From: Coemansia sp. RSA 922
Lineage: Eukaryota; Kickxellomycota; Kickxellomycetes; Kickxellales; Kickxellaceae
Direction: 5' to 3'
Assembly: GCA_027577415.1 (NCBI GenBank)
Contig: JANBQS010000216.1
Location: 2,996 to 25,946, forward strand
DNA length: 22,951 nt
Shown: piece by piece, positions 1 to 8,752 of the stretch
Layout: each line of letters begins with the position of its first letter
Numbering within the stretch: the stretch's first letter is position 1
Made by a program: the position numbers and the translations under genes
The notes under the pieces: model-generated
What the model was told of the DNA's origin: nothing
Database searches by the model: none
The model's input: only the letters and a program-made list of their open reading frames with translations

Positions 1-720
1 TTTTCTTGGTGAAGAAAATGCAACTAAACAGAAAAATTGGGGAGAGCAATTTATTTACTTTCTTTGAAACAAAGGAAGCGTGTGGAGTAGAGACTTTCAG
101 TTCTTGGCTTGCTTGCTAAAGTGCTTCTTTTTTTGCTGACTGCTGGCTGCACTCTTCTCTCTCTTGCACAGAAAATGCAACCAAACAACAAAATTGGTAC
201 AGGCAGTTTATTGAGGGTCATTTACACCTGTGAAAACATCCAGTAAACTACAAATTAACCTAAGAGTATCCATTATACAACATGTATCAAGGTTCTGTAT
301 TTATGCATGTGAGGAATATGTGCTTAAACAGTACTAGAACGAGTCAACCAAATAAACCAGAACCTGAGAGAGCCTTGGATGAGCAAAGAACTTGAAAAAA
401 TATACTTTTGCAACCACTAGAGCCTTTATTATTCAATTATAATTGTGTTATATAAAATTCCATCTTCATCGTGAATTACTAAAAATCCCAGCTACATTTA
501 GAAAGTAAGCTGATAATTCCAGGATGTCCCTCTAAATACCACGGACCATGCATACCAGTGATTGTATTTATGGCATAAGAGGAAAAATCAACAGCTGATC
601 AGTTGCTGATTAGCTTTCGGGAGGCGCATGAAACCCTTGAAAATAAAAACAACAGGGTAATTCTTTGGTATTCTTTTTTGGCTTTACAAATAATATATTT
701 TTTCTTGTTTAATTTAAGTA
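1..720. other. AT-rich spacer upstream of SMC5, with an imperfect direct repeat
   Basis: I see no convincing gene here. A segment at 14-55 recurs in direct orientation at 171-212: both begin GAAAATGCAAC and end in TTTATT, with about four in five positions matching by eye. The right part, up to 720, should hold the SMC5 promoter and leader, but I could not pick out a TATA box with confidence. The left part could be decayed mobile-element sequence. Confidence 0.4.
14..212 (+). repeat. imperfect 42-bp direct repeat pair (14-55 and 171-212)
   Basis: The two copies share GAAAATGCAAC at the left, an AAAATTGG core and TTTATT at the right, with roughly nine mismatches over 42 bases counted by eye. 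The 157-base offset contains a pyrimidine-rich stretch. The origin is unknown; decayed tandem duplication or an element end are both possible. Confidence 0.4.
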
Positions 721-3700
721 ATGCCGCGAATGGGTCAGACAAAGGTCGAACAAAAGCCCAGAGTGGTGGACGAGCTTGTAGACAGCGAATCCGAAAGTGG
801 CGAGCGTGAATTGAAGATTAGCCGACCACTAGCGAATGGAACTGGTTCCGCAGTTCACCGCGCACACGAATACAGGGCGGGCGCTATTATGCACATATCA
901 CTAACCAACTTTATTACATACGACCGTATCGACGTGAGCCCAGGACCACACATGAACATGATAATCGGACCGAACGGCACGGGCAAAAGCAGTATCGTAT
1001 GTGCAATAGCGCTGGGATTGGGCGAAAACACATCGGTGATGAAGCGAGCCAAGGACATCTCCGAGTTTGTCAAGCACGGACACGAGCATGGCGCGATAGA
1101 GATTACGCTGGCCACTGGTAGCGGCTCGGTGAAAATAAAGCGGGAGATGGCCAGGCAGGGCAACAAATCGACGTGGAGGATCGATGGGCGCGGATCAACC
1201 TTTGCCGAGGTGCAGAGGAGGACGCGCGAGCTGCGAATCCAAGTCAACAACTTGTGCCAATTTTTGCCACAAGACCGCGTCGTTGAATTTTCCAAAATGT
1301 CAGCGCAAGATTTGCTCAAGCAGACGCAAGCAGCTGTGGGCCGCGAGGACTTGCAGCAGCTGCAAGAGGAGCTGGTAAAGCGGCGCGCACAAGAGAGACA
1401 GGCCATGGGCGAGGCTGCCAGGCTGAGAAACGACACGGAGACGCTGCGCAAGCAAAACGCACTGCTGGAGCGCGACGTGCAGAGGTGGCAGGAAATGCAG
1501 ACTGCCGAATCGCAGATACGCGTGCTGACGGCGCTCGTGCCCTTGACACGCTACGCCGAGGTCAAGGCCGCCCACGATGCCGCCAAGCAGGCGAAGAACG
1601 CGGCGCTTGCGGCATTCCTGCAGACCCGCGACTCGACAGAGGCCAATGATCTCCAGCGGCAGATGGACGAGCTGGAGGCCCAGGCGGCTGGTCGCGAGCG
1701 GGCAAGGCGCGCTGCTGGCGACGAGCGCTTGGCTAAGGAAAAGGCTGTGCGCCACCAGGTAACGACGCTTGAGCGCCTCGAGGCCGACAACAAAGAGCTG
1801 CAAGCTGAGCTTGATGGCGTGCGCAGCCAAGCACAACGTCGTCGAGAGCAGATTGCTGCGCTACGTGCTGAAGTGGCGCGGCTCGAGGCGGCGCTTAATG
1901 AGGACCAGCCGCCCGAGGAGGAGGACGACTCTTCGGCTCGTCGAGCTGCTCGAGAGCTAGGCGAGCGCAAGCTGCAACTGACCAATGAGCTGGTGGAGGT
2001 GGGCGACGAGCAAAAGGCGCTGATGAGCTCTGGCCGACAGGTCAGCGCCGACATTGAGCGGCGCGCTGCACAGCTACGCGGGCTGGACGACAAGGCCCTG
2101 AGGCAGCGCGAGGCTTTGCGCAAAGCCAGCGAAGACTCGGTCCGCGCGCTGGAGTGGCTGGAGCAAAACCGCGACAAGTTCTCCCAGCATGTCTTTTCGC
2201 CCGTGTGCCTGGAAGCCTCCGTCCGCGATGCCCGCTATGCCGGGCCTATCGAGGCTGTGGTAGGCTCCAATATGCTGCGCACCTTTGTAACCCAGTGCGA
2301 CGCAGACTATTACGTGTTTACTCGGGAAGTCATCGACGGCCTGCATCTGCGCGTCAGCGTTGTCAGCTCGGCTGGCCACAGGGCGCCCTCCGAGCTGGGC
2401 TCCACTCATCCGCGCGAGACGCTGGCTGAGCTGGGATTCGGCGGCTACATTGTCGATTTCTTAGAGGCCCCCCGCGCGGTCCTGGCGGTCCTCTGCTCGC
2501 GAGCTAAAATCCACGAGGTGCCTCTAGCCCTCGGCCCGGTAGACCACTCGGCATGCGAGCAGCGGCTCGGTCTGCGTGAGTACATTGCCGATGGAACTCG
2601 GTATACGTTGATGCGAGGACGCTATGGCTCGCATGCGTCGACAGTGACTACCGCCAGAATCTCAATGCAGCCGCGCTTGCTTGGCGGCGGCGGAGAGTCG
2701 GACGAAGTTCGTGCCACTCGCGAGCGGCTCGGCTCGGAAATCGACAAGCTACGCGACACTCAGACCTCGAATGAGGCCCAGATGAAGCGCCTTGCTAGCC
2801 GCGACCGCACACTACGCGACGCTCATCGGCAGATTGAGGCGCAGGAAGCCGAGCTGCGTGAAGCCCGCCGTGCCCGAGCCGATGCTGTCCAGCGCTGGGA
2901 GCGTCAGCACGTCCACGTCCGTACTAAGCGTGCGCAATTGCAGTCGTTGGAGGCTGACACTCGTCGGGGATCCGATGGCGAGGTCGCCGAGGCCAAGCGT
3001 CGCGTCGAGCAGGGTAAGCGCGAGAATGCAAAGGACCGAGCCAAATGCCTGGCGCTGGCTGCGACTAATGCTACCGCGGCTGTCACTGCCCTACACGCTT
3101 TGGCACGCGGCGGACTGGCTGGCTTCCGCGATACTCGTGCCTTGGCTGAGCACCGAGCGGCGATGGCGAGGCTGCGAGAGGCCGTAGAAGAGGCGCAGGT
3201 TGAGCTTGAGCGTGCCACTGATGCTTTTAATATGGCCAAGGCTGCGGCACGTAATGCATTGGACGATACTCGTGCTGTCACTGAAGATTTGACCGAGGAA
3301 GAGCGCGAGGCCGTACGCAATGAGCAGGAGCGGCGTAGTGGCACCTCGCTTGGGACGAGCGACGAGCTGGAAACTGAGCTGACTACATGTCGCCAGCGAC
3401 TGAGCATGGCTGCCTCGAGCGGCGTATCCTCCGCTGTTATTGCTCAGTTTGCTGAAAGGCAGAAGAAACTGGCGAGTATGGTTACTCAAGTGCAGCAGCT
3501 GGAGGCCGAGCTCCTACGTGTGCGTCGTCGTAAGCGCCATGCTCGCGACCAGTGGGAGCAACCACTCGTCGACGTTGTTGCGAAAATCAGCGAGAAATTC
3601 CGCGCCATGTTTGACCATATCGACTGTCTGGGCGAAGTAAGTCTAAGGAAAGCTGGTGACGGTTTTACTACAGAAGAATCGTCAGTCGATGACGAGGATT

Positions 3701-4089
3701 ATAACAACTGGGGTATTGAGATCCGTGTGGCTTTCCGCAAAAACGAGGCCCTGCAACCCTTGGATAATCATCGCCAGTCGGGTGGCGAGCGCGCTGTGTC
3801 TACTATTCTCTACCTCCAGGCTTTGCAGTCGCTGGTCGCTGCGCCATTCCGCGTTGTCGACGAGATTAACCAGGGCATGGATGAACGCAACGAACGCCTA
3901 GTCCATAGCCTTATTGTCGACTCTGCCTGCCAGCAAGGATCGTCACAGTACTTTTTGATTACTCCAAAGCTCTTGCCCGACCTGGACTACCACCCATTGA
4001 TGAAGGTTCTGTGCATATTTAATGGCGAGTGGCAACCAGAGTCCTTTAATTTTGGCAAGTACATTAGCAACGCACGGAGAAGCGCATAG
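721..4089 (+). CDS. SMC5: SMC5, ATPase subunit of the Smc5/6 DNA repair complex
   Basis: Single-exon 1122-residue protein, the usual size for Smc5 (about 1,060-1,100 in model organisms). The N-terminal ATPase half has a Walker A loop GPNGTGKS at residues 83-90 and the Smc5-like QFLPQDRV Q-loop near 180. Long charged coiled coils flank a hinge at roughly 480-650. The C-terminal half has the ABC signature QSGGE (SGGE at 1020-1023) and a Walker B ending in DE at 1047-1048, followed by INQGMD, which is typical of Smc5 rather than other SMCs. With Smc6 and Nse subunits the family forms a nuclear complex that resolves recombination intermediates and protects stalled forks. The start chosen is the first in-frame ATG, giving a short acidic tail before the conserved MHISLTNF region. 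No internal stop or intron is needed. Reverse-strand open frames inside it are shadows of its GC-rich codons. Confidence 0.96.
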   Translation: MPRMGQTKVEQKPRVVDELVDSESESGERELKISRPLANGTGSAVHRAHEYRAGAIMHISLTNFITYDRIDVSPGPHMNMIIGPNGTGKSSIVCAIALGLGENTSVMKRAKDISEFVKHGHEHGAIEITLATGSGSVKIKREMARQGNKSTWRIDGRGSTFAEVQRRTRELRIQVNNLCQFLPQDRVVEFSKMSAQDLLKQTQAAVGREDLQQLQEELVKRRAQERQAMGEAARLRNDTETLRKQNALLERDVQRWQEMQTAESQIRVLTALVPLTRYAEVKAAHDAAKQAKNAALAAFLQTRDSTEANDLQRQMDELEAQAAGRERARRAAGDERLAKEKAVRHQVTTLERLEADNKELQAELDGVRSQAQRRREQIAALRAEVARLEAALNEDQPPEEEDDSSARRAARELGERKLQLTNELVEVGDEQKALMSSGRQVSADIERRAAQLRGLDDKALRQREALRKASEDSVRALEWLEQNRDKFSQHVFSPVCLEASVRDARYAGPIEAVVGSNMLRTFVTQCDADYYVFTREVIDGLHLRVSVVSSAGHRAPSELGSTHPRETLAELGFGGYIVDFLEAPRAVLAVLCSRAKIHEVPLALGPVDHSACEQRLGLREYIADGTRYTLMRGRYGSHASTVTTARISMQPRLLGGGGESDEVRATRERLGSEIDKLRDTQTSNEAQMKRLASRDRTLRDAHRQIEAQEAELREARRARADAVQRWERQHVHVRTKRAQLQSLEADTRRGSDGEVAEAKRRVEQGKRENAKDRAKCLALAATNATAAVTALHALARGGLAGFRDTRALAEHRAAMARLREAVEEAQVELERATDAFNMAKAAARNALDDTRAVTEDLTEEEREAVRNEQERRSGTSLGTSDELETELTTCRQRLSMAASSGVSSAVIAQFAERQKKLASMVTQVQQLEAELLRVRRRKRHARDQWEQPLVDVVAKISEKFRAMFDHIDCLGEVSLRKAGDGFTTEESSVDDEDYNNWGIEIRVAFRKNEALQPLDNHRQSGGERAVSTILYLQALQSLVAAPFRVVDEINQGMDERNERLVHSLIVDSACQQGSSQYFLITPKLLPDLDYHPLMKVLCIFNGEWQPESFNFGKYISNARRSA

Positions 4090-4111
4090 TATATTTATTA
4101 TTTTCTTAAGA

Positions 4112-4288
4112 CTATTTTTCAACCTTTTGTACTCGCTGCTCTAACAAGTATCCGTCCACCGCTATTCCTTCTTGGAATAGTTGACGCAGTTTATTGCGTA
4201 GCTTAAACTCGCTATAGTTGAATGCTCTCGCATAAGGATAGACCGAAAATGAGAGTGGCCACCTGACCAAATAGATACTCTTTCCCCT
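4112..4288 (-). pseudogene. exon-like open segment, possible 3' exon or gene remnant
   Basis: Fifty-eight open codons on the minus strand end in TAG at 4112-4114, only 22 bases from the SMC5 stop. The frame begins directly after a CATAG that would serve as a splice acceptor; reading further upstream hits a stop at that TAG. The peptide is protein-like, with a WPLSFSVYPYARAFNYSEF stretch and a charged helical tail ending QRVQKVEK. I found no convincing upstream exon: about 190 bases further upstream the sequence is replaced by an inverted-repeat arm. It may be the last exon of a gene broken by that rearrangement, or chance. I recognise no family. Confidence 0.35.
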
Positions 4289-4477
4289 CTATGCTCAATC
4301 TCTGGACTCATCCCAAACAAAGCATACATATCAAGGGCAGCTTATTTTGAGAACTGGTTCTCATGATGAGCATTTTATGTGGCTTTCTTTCTAATAGAAA
4401 CGCAAAAGGTACTTTGTATCTGGGACAGCTGGACAGGAGTTGTACACTTCTTTAGAATGTTTGCCCTTTTCTTTTCC

Positions 4478-4833
4478 TATTTTATAGCCAAATAAATATT
4501 TTATGACTATATAGAAATTGTTGACAAACGTGTGAATCCTTTGAGACACAAGAGTCGACTTGTCAGTAAAGATGATGATTTTTTTGGCGCTAGACATCAT
4601 ATATTGCATGGTGTAGTTATACCTTCTTTCCACAGCCACAGAATAAGTTCTCAACTTAGCTCAAAAAACTCACAGACTCGGTGGTGTAGTTGGTTATCAC
4701 GTACGCCTCACACGCGTAAGGTCTCCGGTTCGAGCCCGGGCCGAGTCATTCTTTTTGTGTCGATCGTGTGTGGATTTACTCTAGTCCTTTTTTAGGTTTG
4801 GATATGGAGAAATGTACTCACTCGCTCATCAAG
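4478..4833 (+). repeat. inverted repeat arm A, carrying tRNA-Val
   Basis: About 356 bases that recur in reverse complement at 10467-10811. About 197 bases upstream of the tRNA and the tRNA itself are nearly identical (two differences seen in the upstream part). The 85 bases after the tRNA are more diverged, including an 11-base insertion in this arm just after the terminator. Because the similarity extends far upstream of the tRNA, this is a segmental duplication and not a tRNA-headed SINE. Confidence 0.9.
4675..4748 (+). tRNA. tRNA-Val (anticodon CAC)
   Basis: The 74 bases fold into a standard cloverleaf. The acceptor stem GACTCGG pairs fully with CCGAGTC and is followed by discriminator A. 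The D arm is GTG/CAC. The anticodon stem TACGC/GCGTA is perfect and holds loop CTCACAC with anticodon CAC at its centre. The T arm has the TTCGAGC loop (B box GGTTCGAGCC). A run of five T at 4752-4756 is the likely RNA polymerase III terminator. There is no intron. It reads GTG valine codons. An identical copy lies in reverse orientation at 10541-10614. Confidence 0.95.
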
Positions 4834-5129
4834 TTTTTTCTTTTATTCCTGCTACTGTTGCAAGTGAGAGGACATAAGCAATTCTCCAGCTAGCAAAATT
4901 GTTTTGTATTTTGCCTATATATGAGCGGTTTAACTCAGCTTGGTATAGCTCACACTGTATTGGCCTGTTTTTGTTTTCTATGTTTAAGGGGCGAGCCCAA
5001 AATTTTAACGCAATGCATTCAAGTAATTGATGCCCCAGTATTTATGTTTATCTGGCTAACGTGCTATAGAGAAAATATAGTAGGTAGAAAAAAAAGCAAC
5101 ACCATTGCTCAAAAAGCAAAAAAAGAGGT
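4834..5129. other. AT-rich spacer between tRNA-Val and tRNA-Phe
   Basis: No gene is supported. A plus-strand open frame starting at 4921 runs antisense through tRNA-Phe, which accounts for its C-terminal half. The T-rich run just after the inverted-repeat boundary resembles the T-run flanking the other arm, but the rest does not align clearly. Confidence 0.4.
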
Positions 5130-5202
5130 TGGGACTTGCGTGGATCGAACACGCGACCTTATGATCTTCAGTCACACGCTCTCCCAGCTGAGCTAAAGTC
5201 CC
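5130..5202 (-). tRNA. tRNA-Phe (anticodon GAA)
   Basis: Seventy-three bases on the minus strand. The acceptor stem GGGACTT pairs with AAGTCCC, with discriminator A. The D stem is GCTC/GAGC, and the anticodon stem TGTGA/TCATA includes one G-T pair. The loop is CTGAAGA with anticodon GAA. The T stem is GCGTG/CACGC with the TTCGATC loop. A T-run follows within about a dozen bases downstream on the minus strand as terminator. It is intronless. Confidence 0.95.
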
Positions 5203-5557
5203 GAAAAGTTTGGGCTACAATGCCAACTTTTTCTCAAAATTAGAGGAATTAAATTGCTAGTAGTACCTACCAATAAAATTTTGAGATTGCATTTTGCCGG
5301 GCAATTAACTGACCTCTAACTTCTATTTTATTCTCTCCAGGCTCGCGGAATATACTGAGAAGGAAACAGACTTTATCGAGATTTGGATAATGTATTGTGC
5401 TTTTGTTTGTGATACTCTACATAAACACTGTGCTTAAAGGCTGTGCCTAAAAAATAGTGGTGGTGATGCCCACTTTTTATTCCATATTTATTTGCCCCCG
5501 TTGAGAATATATTAAACGAAAAAGCAGCCAGCAGCAATTCTATTTTTCTATTTATGA
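5203..5557. other. AT-rich spacer downstream of the DUF1764 gene
   Basis: This holds the upstream flank of tRNA-Phe and the 3' side of the DUF1764 gene. One stretch is notable. On the plus strand, a CTAAC followed by pyrimidines and CAG at about 5340 looks like a 3' splice site, and about 31 open codons follow. No partner exon was found, so I do not call a gene. Confidence 0.35.
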
Positions 5558-6034
5558 TTAATAACAGCACGTACAGTCAAAGGGACATAGCTCAGTTTCA
5601 CCTTCGCCCTCACCAATGCGCAAGTCCTCCATGTAAAACACGCGTAAGCCATCGTCAGTGTACTTTGAGCCCTTGCCACGCGAGTCAGCAAAGTCGTCGC
5701 TCTTGGGAGGCCTCTTTTGCTGATTAGTAGTCGTCGTTGTTGCTGTTGCGTCAACTACAGTAACCGATTTTGTTGCCTTTGCGGTGAATATGTCATCAGT
5801 TTCGGGTTTCTGTGCTACTGTTGTTGGTTTGGGTAGTGGTTGTTTCTTTGCGGCAAAAATGTCGTCGATTTCGCTCTTTGGTGCTACTGTTGTTGGTTTG
5901 GGTGGTGGTTGGTTTTTCGTAGCGAATATATCGTCGATCTCTGTGTTTGACACTGGTGGTACTTTGGCTATTGGCCGGGTGTTCTTCTTTTTCTTGTCGA
6001 CGTTGGCCGAGCGCGGCTTATTTACTTTCGGCAT
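5558..6034 (-). CDS. DUF1764-family small eukaryotic protein
   Basis: 158 residues from the ATG at 6034. An upstream in-frame extension begins at a TTG and is not used. The start MPKVNKP is followed by a lysine-rich patch, then EIDDIF at residues 32, 55 and (as ETDDIF) 78. Next come a KRPPKSDDFADSRG block at about 107-120, a (Y/F)TDDGLRVFYMEDLRIG block, and a cysteine-rich end LCPFDCTCC. The EIDDIF, DSRG, DDGL and terminal CPFDC-type features are the hallmark of DUF1764. I know of no assigned biochemical function. Family members normally carry a single EIDDIF; here a 23-residue unit is repeated about 2.3 times. It is divergent from the HMG gene over a 275-base shared promoter. A role in the nucleus is suggested only by its basic N terminus. 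Confidence 0.85.
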   Translation of the reverse strand: MPKVNKPRSANVDKKKKNTRPIAKVPPVSNTEIDDIFATKNQPPPKPTTVAPKSEIDDIFAAKKQPLPKPTTVAQKPETDDIFTAKATKSVTVVDATATTTTTNQQKRPPKSDDFADSRGKGSKYTDDGLRVFYMEDLRIGEGEGETELCPFDCTCCY

Positions 6035-6309
6035 ATTAAAGAGAAGTGAAAATAAAGACGAGATAAAAGATATGAGAGCAAGAAGCAAAAGTTGCGAATG
6101 ACTGACACAATTTTCATACTTGACTTGATTTTGGGGACAGTTGATTGATTGATCAGCTTTCTTGTCTCTCCCCCCAGTCCGCTTAAAAAAATGAAGAGGG
6201 CGAGAATGAATGCCCGCCCATTTTGCTTCTTTTTCTCGTGTTTATACTGATTTTGACTTTTTTAACAACCTTTTTTTTTTTGTAACGCGTGGATACTCGA
6301 CTTTAAGAA
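6035..6309. promoter_or_regulatory. divergent promoter region, DUF1764 / mitochondrial HMG
   Basis: 275 bases between two head-to-head start codons. It contains a GATTGATTGATC stretch near 6142-6155, a pyrimidine run at about 6163-6181 and a long T-run at about 6270-6281 before the HMG start. No TATA box is clear on either strand, so I infer dispersed initiation. Confidence 0.4.
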
Positions 6310-7249
6310 ATGCTGTCTCGTGCGCTGGCTTCACTCTCCCGGGTTGGATTGAGCCGTTCTAGCTTGGCGGTGCGTGGGTTTGGAGCGTCGGCGCTGATCA
6401 GCAAGACAGCATCTGTCAAGGCAGCATCAGTCAAGACAGCAGCGACTGTCAAGGCCAAGAGGCCTGCTGCCAAGAAATCGGACAAGCCAAAGCGCACTAC
6501 TGCTGCTTCAAAGCCCAAGCGCGCTGCTGCAGCCAAGCCGAAGCGTGTGGCGGCGAAGAAGCCCAAGGCGGGGCCAACGAAGAAGGACGTGCACGAGAGT
6601 AAGTGGGGAGCGAATAGTTACCGTGGTTAGAACGCAAAGGCATTTACTAATCACACTTGATAATGTCTGCGTAGAGGTGATCAACAGCAAGAAGCCGATC
6701 GTAGCGCCGCCTAAGCAGGCGCCTACCGCGTACTCGCTTTTTGTGCGCGACACGTGGAAGGACGTCAGAAGAGACGCCGGCGAGGACCAGCCCGCCGTCT
6801 TTGCCGCCGTGTCGCGCGAGGCGGCCGGGGCGTGGCGGGCGCTGAGCGACGCCAAAAAGCAGGCCTACCGCAAGCAGCACGACGACCTTCGCGCCCAGCA
6901 CGCGCAGGACGTGCGCAAGTGGTGGGCCGCCGTCGACCGCACGCAGGTTGCGCTTGAGAATCAGCGCCGCCGCCGCCACAACCGCCGCGTGGCGCAGGAG
7001 CTCGTCGCCGGCTCGCGTCTGCCGCTGCTCAAGGACCCGCTTGCGCCCAAGCGCCCGCTCAGCGCCTTTGTCTTCTTTATGAAGGAGCGCATCACCGGCT
7101 CCACCGGCTCGGTCAAGGACGCCAGCAGGGCCCTCGGCGCTGAGTGGAGGTCGCTGCCCGAGTCTGCACGCGCCCCATATGTTGCCGCCGCCCAGGCCGA
7201 GGCTGGCGCGTACAAGGCTGCAGCTGCAAAGTACGCCAGCAGCAATTGA
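6310..7249 (+). CDS. mitochondrial HMG-box DNA-packaging protein (TFAM/Abf2 type)
   Basis: Two exons, 6310-6598 and 6675-7249, give 287 residues. The 76-nt intron has GTAAGT at 6599, a TACTAAT branch at 6645-6651 and GTAG at 6671-6674. Splicing rebuilds a lysine codon (a|ag) and restores the frame. Residues 1-35 form an arginine/serine/leucine-rich, acid-free presequence typical of mitochondrial import. Residues 36-95 are an alanine/lysine/proline-rich, H1-like linker with repeated KPKR and AAKKPK. HMG box 1 spans about 104-178 (PTAYSLFVRDTW, GAWRALS) and box 2 about 218-285 (PKRPLSAFVFFMKER). TFAM and Abf2 bind and bend mtDNA in nucleoids; Abf2-like packaging is inferred here. The basic linker between presequence and boxes is longer than I expect for these families. 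Nuclear targeting cannot be excluded. Confidence 0.85.
6599..6674 (+). other. spliceosomal intron in the HMG gene
   Basis: The donor is GTAAGT, the branch is TACTAAT 23 bases before the acceptor, and the acceptor is GTAG. Without removal, the first exon runs into a stop at 6628-6630 and the HMG boxes sit in another frame. It is a useful reference for intron signals in this genome. Confidence 0.9.
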
Positions 7250-7568
7250 GCTGTTATTCATTACATAGTAAATGCAATTAGCCCGACTTTCTCAAATATT
7301 AACTGCAATTAGCCTGACTTCTTCTTGTGCCTATCGGCAGGCGATCTGACCGGGTGTTTATTGGCTGGGAAACCTTTGTTGAGATGATTGGCTGATAGTC
7401 AGGCAGACTGACTGTGTTTTTTTTCCCACACCCGTACAACGCATATGGCCAAATGGGGAAGTGTTCCGTTCCCACCCACTGTCTATAAAAGGGGGCTCTT
7501 CCCTCCCTCCTGCTCTTGCTTTTCTTACACACCCATCACTCCTTTTCTTTTCTTTTTTTCTTTCTTCA
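7250..7568 (+). promoter_or_regulatory. arginase promoter: CCAAT boxes, TATA box, CT-rich leader
   Basis: A TATAAAA at 7484-7490 lies 79 bases before the arginase ATG. Two ATTGG (inverted CCAAT) motifs sit at 7360-7364 and 7387-7391, roughly 95-125 bases upstream of the TATA box. Between TATA and ATG the leader is strongly pyrimidine-rich (from about 7496). CCAAT boxes suggest HAP-complex input. The GATAG at 7394-7398 could be a GATA-factor site fitting nitrogen control, but this is inference. Confidence 0.7.
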
Positions 7569-8570
7569 ATGTCTGCTACCGATTCACCTTCTGATGCGCA
7601 GCTGATGGCTCAGCGCACAAAGTTCCTCAAGAACCCACAGACCATTGGCATTACATGCGTGCCCTTCAGCGGCGGCCAGCCCAAGGGTGGCGTAGACGAC
7701 GGGCCCGTGGAGATGATCCGCTTTGGCATCGTCGATCAGATTGAAGGCATGGGCTACGATGTCAGCATCAGCGACGGCATGGACAAGTACCGTACTATGC
7801 GCCCGGCTTCGGATCCACCAGTGGGCAAGCTCAAGAACCCTCGCTATGTGTCCATGGCGGCTCGCCGAGTCGCCGATCAAGTGCGTGCTCACTGCGCTAG
7901 CGGCTCACTGGCTTTGACGCTGGGCGGCGACCACTCGATCGCCATGGGCACGCTCGTCGGAAGCACGGCCGTGTATGGCGACGACCTGTGCGTGCTGTGG
8001 ATTGACGCCCACGCTGACATCAACACGCCTTCCACCACTGACTCTGGCAACTTGCACGGCTGCCCGCTGTCGTTCATCCTCGGCCTCTGCGACAAGCAAG
8101 ACCAGTCTGCTGCAGATAATGATCTGTTTGGCTGGATCAAGCCCTGCGTGCGCACTGACAGTCTGGTCTACATTGGCCTGCGTGACGTCGACAGTGGCGA
8201 AAAGGCCATCTTGCGCAAGCACGGCATCAAGGCCTTCAGCATGCATGACGTCGACCGCTATGGCATTGGCCGCGTCATCGAGATGGCCCTGGACCACGTC
8301 AACCCTGAGCGCACTCGTCCCATCCACATGAGCTTTGACGTTGACGCGCTCGACCCCTCGGTCGCTCCGGCTACGGGTACGCCTGTGCGTGGCGGCCTGA
8401 CTTTCCGCGAGGGCCACTATATCTGCGAGGCTGTCGCTGAAACCGGCTGCCTGGTCGCCTTGGATCTCGTCGAGGTCAACCCAGCCCTGGGTGACCCCGA
8501 GTCTCTGCGCCAGACTGTTGCTGTTGGATGTTCTCTTGTGCGTTGTTCGCTGGGAGAGACTCTGCTATAA
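7569..8570 (+). CDS. CAR1: arginase (L-arginine to ornithine and urea)
   Basis: 333 residues, single exon, the usual arginase length. The start is the ATG of MSATDSP. The in-frame upstream part begins in the promoter and contains the TATA box, so it is not coding. All manganese ligands of the ureohydrolase family are present: H122 in [10 protein letters not shown]146/H148/D150 in DAHADINTP, and D257/D259 in [10 protein letters not shown]302 sits in the conserved DLVEVNP. The substrate-recognition segment NTP..DSGNLHG is intact. The enzyme works in the cytosol as a trimer in arginine catabolism, supplying ornithine for proline and polyamines and urea for urease or urea amidolyase. The symbol follows the yeast name. 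Agmatinase is the alternative within the superfamily, but the NLHG and SFDVDALDP patterns favour arginase. Confidence 0.96.
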   Translation: MSATDSPSDAQLMAQRTKFLKNPQTIGITCVPFSGGQPKGGVDDGPVEMIRFGIVDQIEGMGYDVSISDGMDKYRTMRPASDPPVGKLKNPRYVSMAARRVADQVRAHCASGSLALTLGGDHSIAMGTLVGSTAVYGDDLCVLWIDAHADINTPSTTDSGNLHGCPLSFILGLCDKQDQSAADNDLFGWIKPCVRTDSLVYIGLRDVDSGEKAILRKHGIKAFSMHDVDRYGIGRVIEMALDHVNPERTRPIHMSFDVDALDPSVAPATGTPVRGGLTFREGHYICEAVAETGCLVALDLVEVNPALGDPESLRQTVAVGCSLVRCSLGETLL

Positions 8571-8752
8571 GTCATGCTTTGTAATTTCATTCTATATTTA
8601 TTTATAAAAAACGTGAATCTGTCCCATTAGAGCTTTTATTGAAACAAAATCATACAATTTTTTTTTATTTTGCGGAAACCTATTCTTCCGCAGCACATCA
8701 TTCCTCTCTCTCTCTCTACCCCCACTTTTTTATTTTTATTTTTTAAATCATT

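Noticed and set aside
1551..2177. Long reverse-strand frames inside SMC5, arginase, UTP6 and fungalysin
   Set aside because: They are shadows of GC-rich coding sequence on the other strand, with S/R/A-biased composition and no domains.
4391..4654. 87-codon minus-strand frame whose N-terminal half recurs at 10635-10829
   Set aside because: The shared part is simply the duplicated tRNA-upstream DNA. Both copies diverge abruptly at the arm boundary, so it is not a conserved protein.
4532..4795. 87-codon plus-strand frame over the tRNA-Val copy
   Set aside because: It reads straight through tRNA-Val; the WCSWLSRTPHTRKVSGSSPG part is the usual artefact of translating a tRNA gene. The same frame exists over the copy at 10419-10757.
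4478..4833. tRNA-derived SINE
   Set aside because: Near-identity extends about 200 bases upstream of the tRNA, no target-site duplication was seen, and both tRNAs are perfect. A segmental duplication explains it better.
4921..5196. 91-codon plus-strand frame
   Set aside because: Its second half is antisense to tRNA-Phe (CVDRTRDL artefact) and the rest lies in AT-rich spacer.
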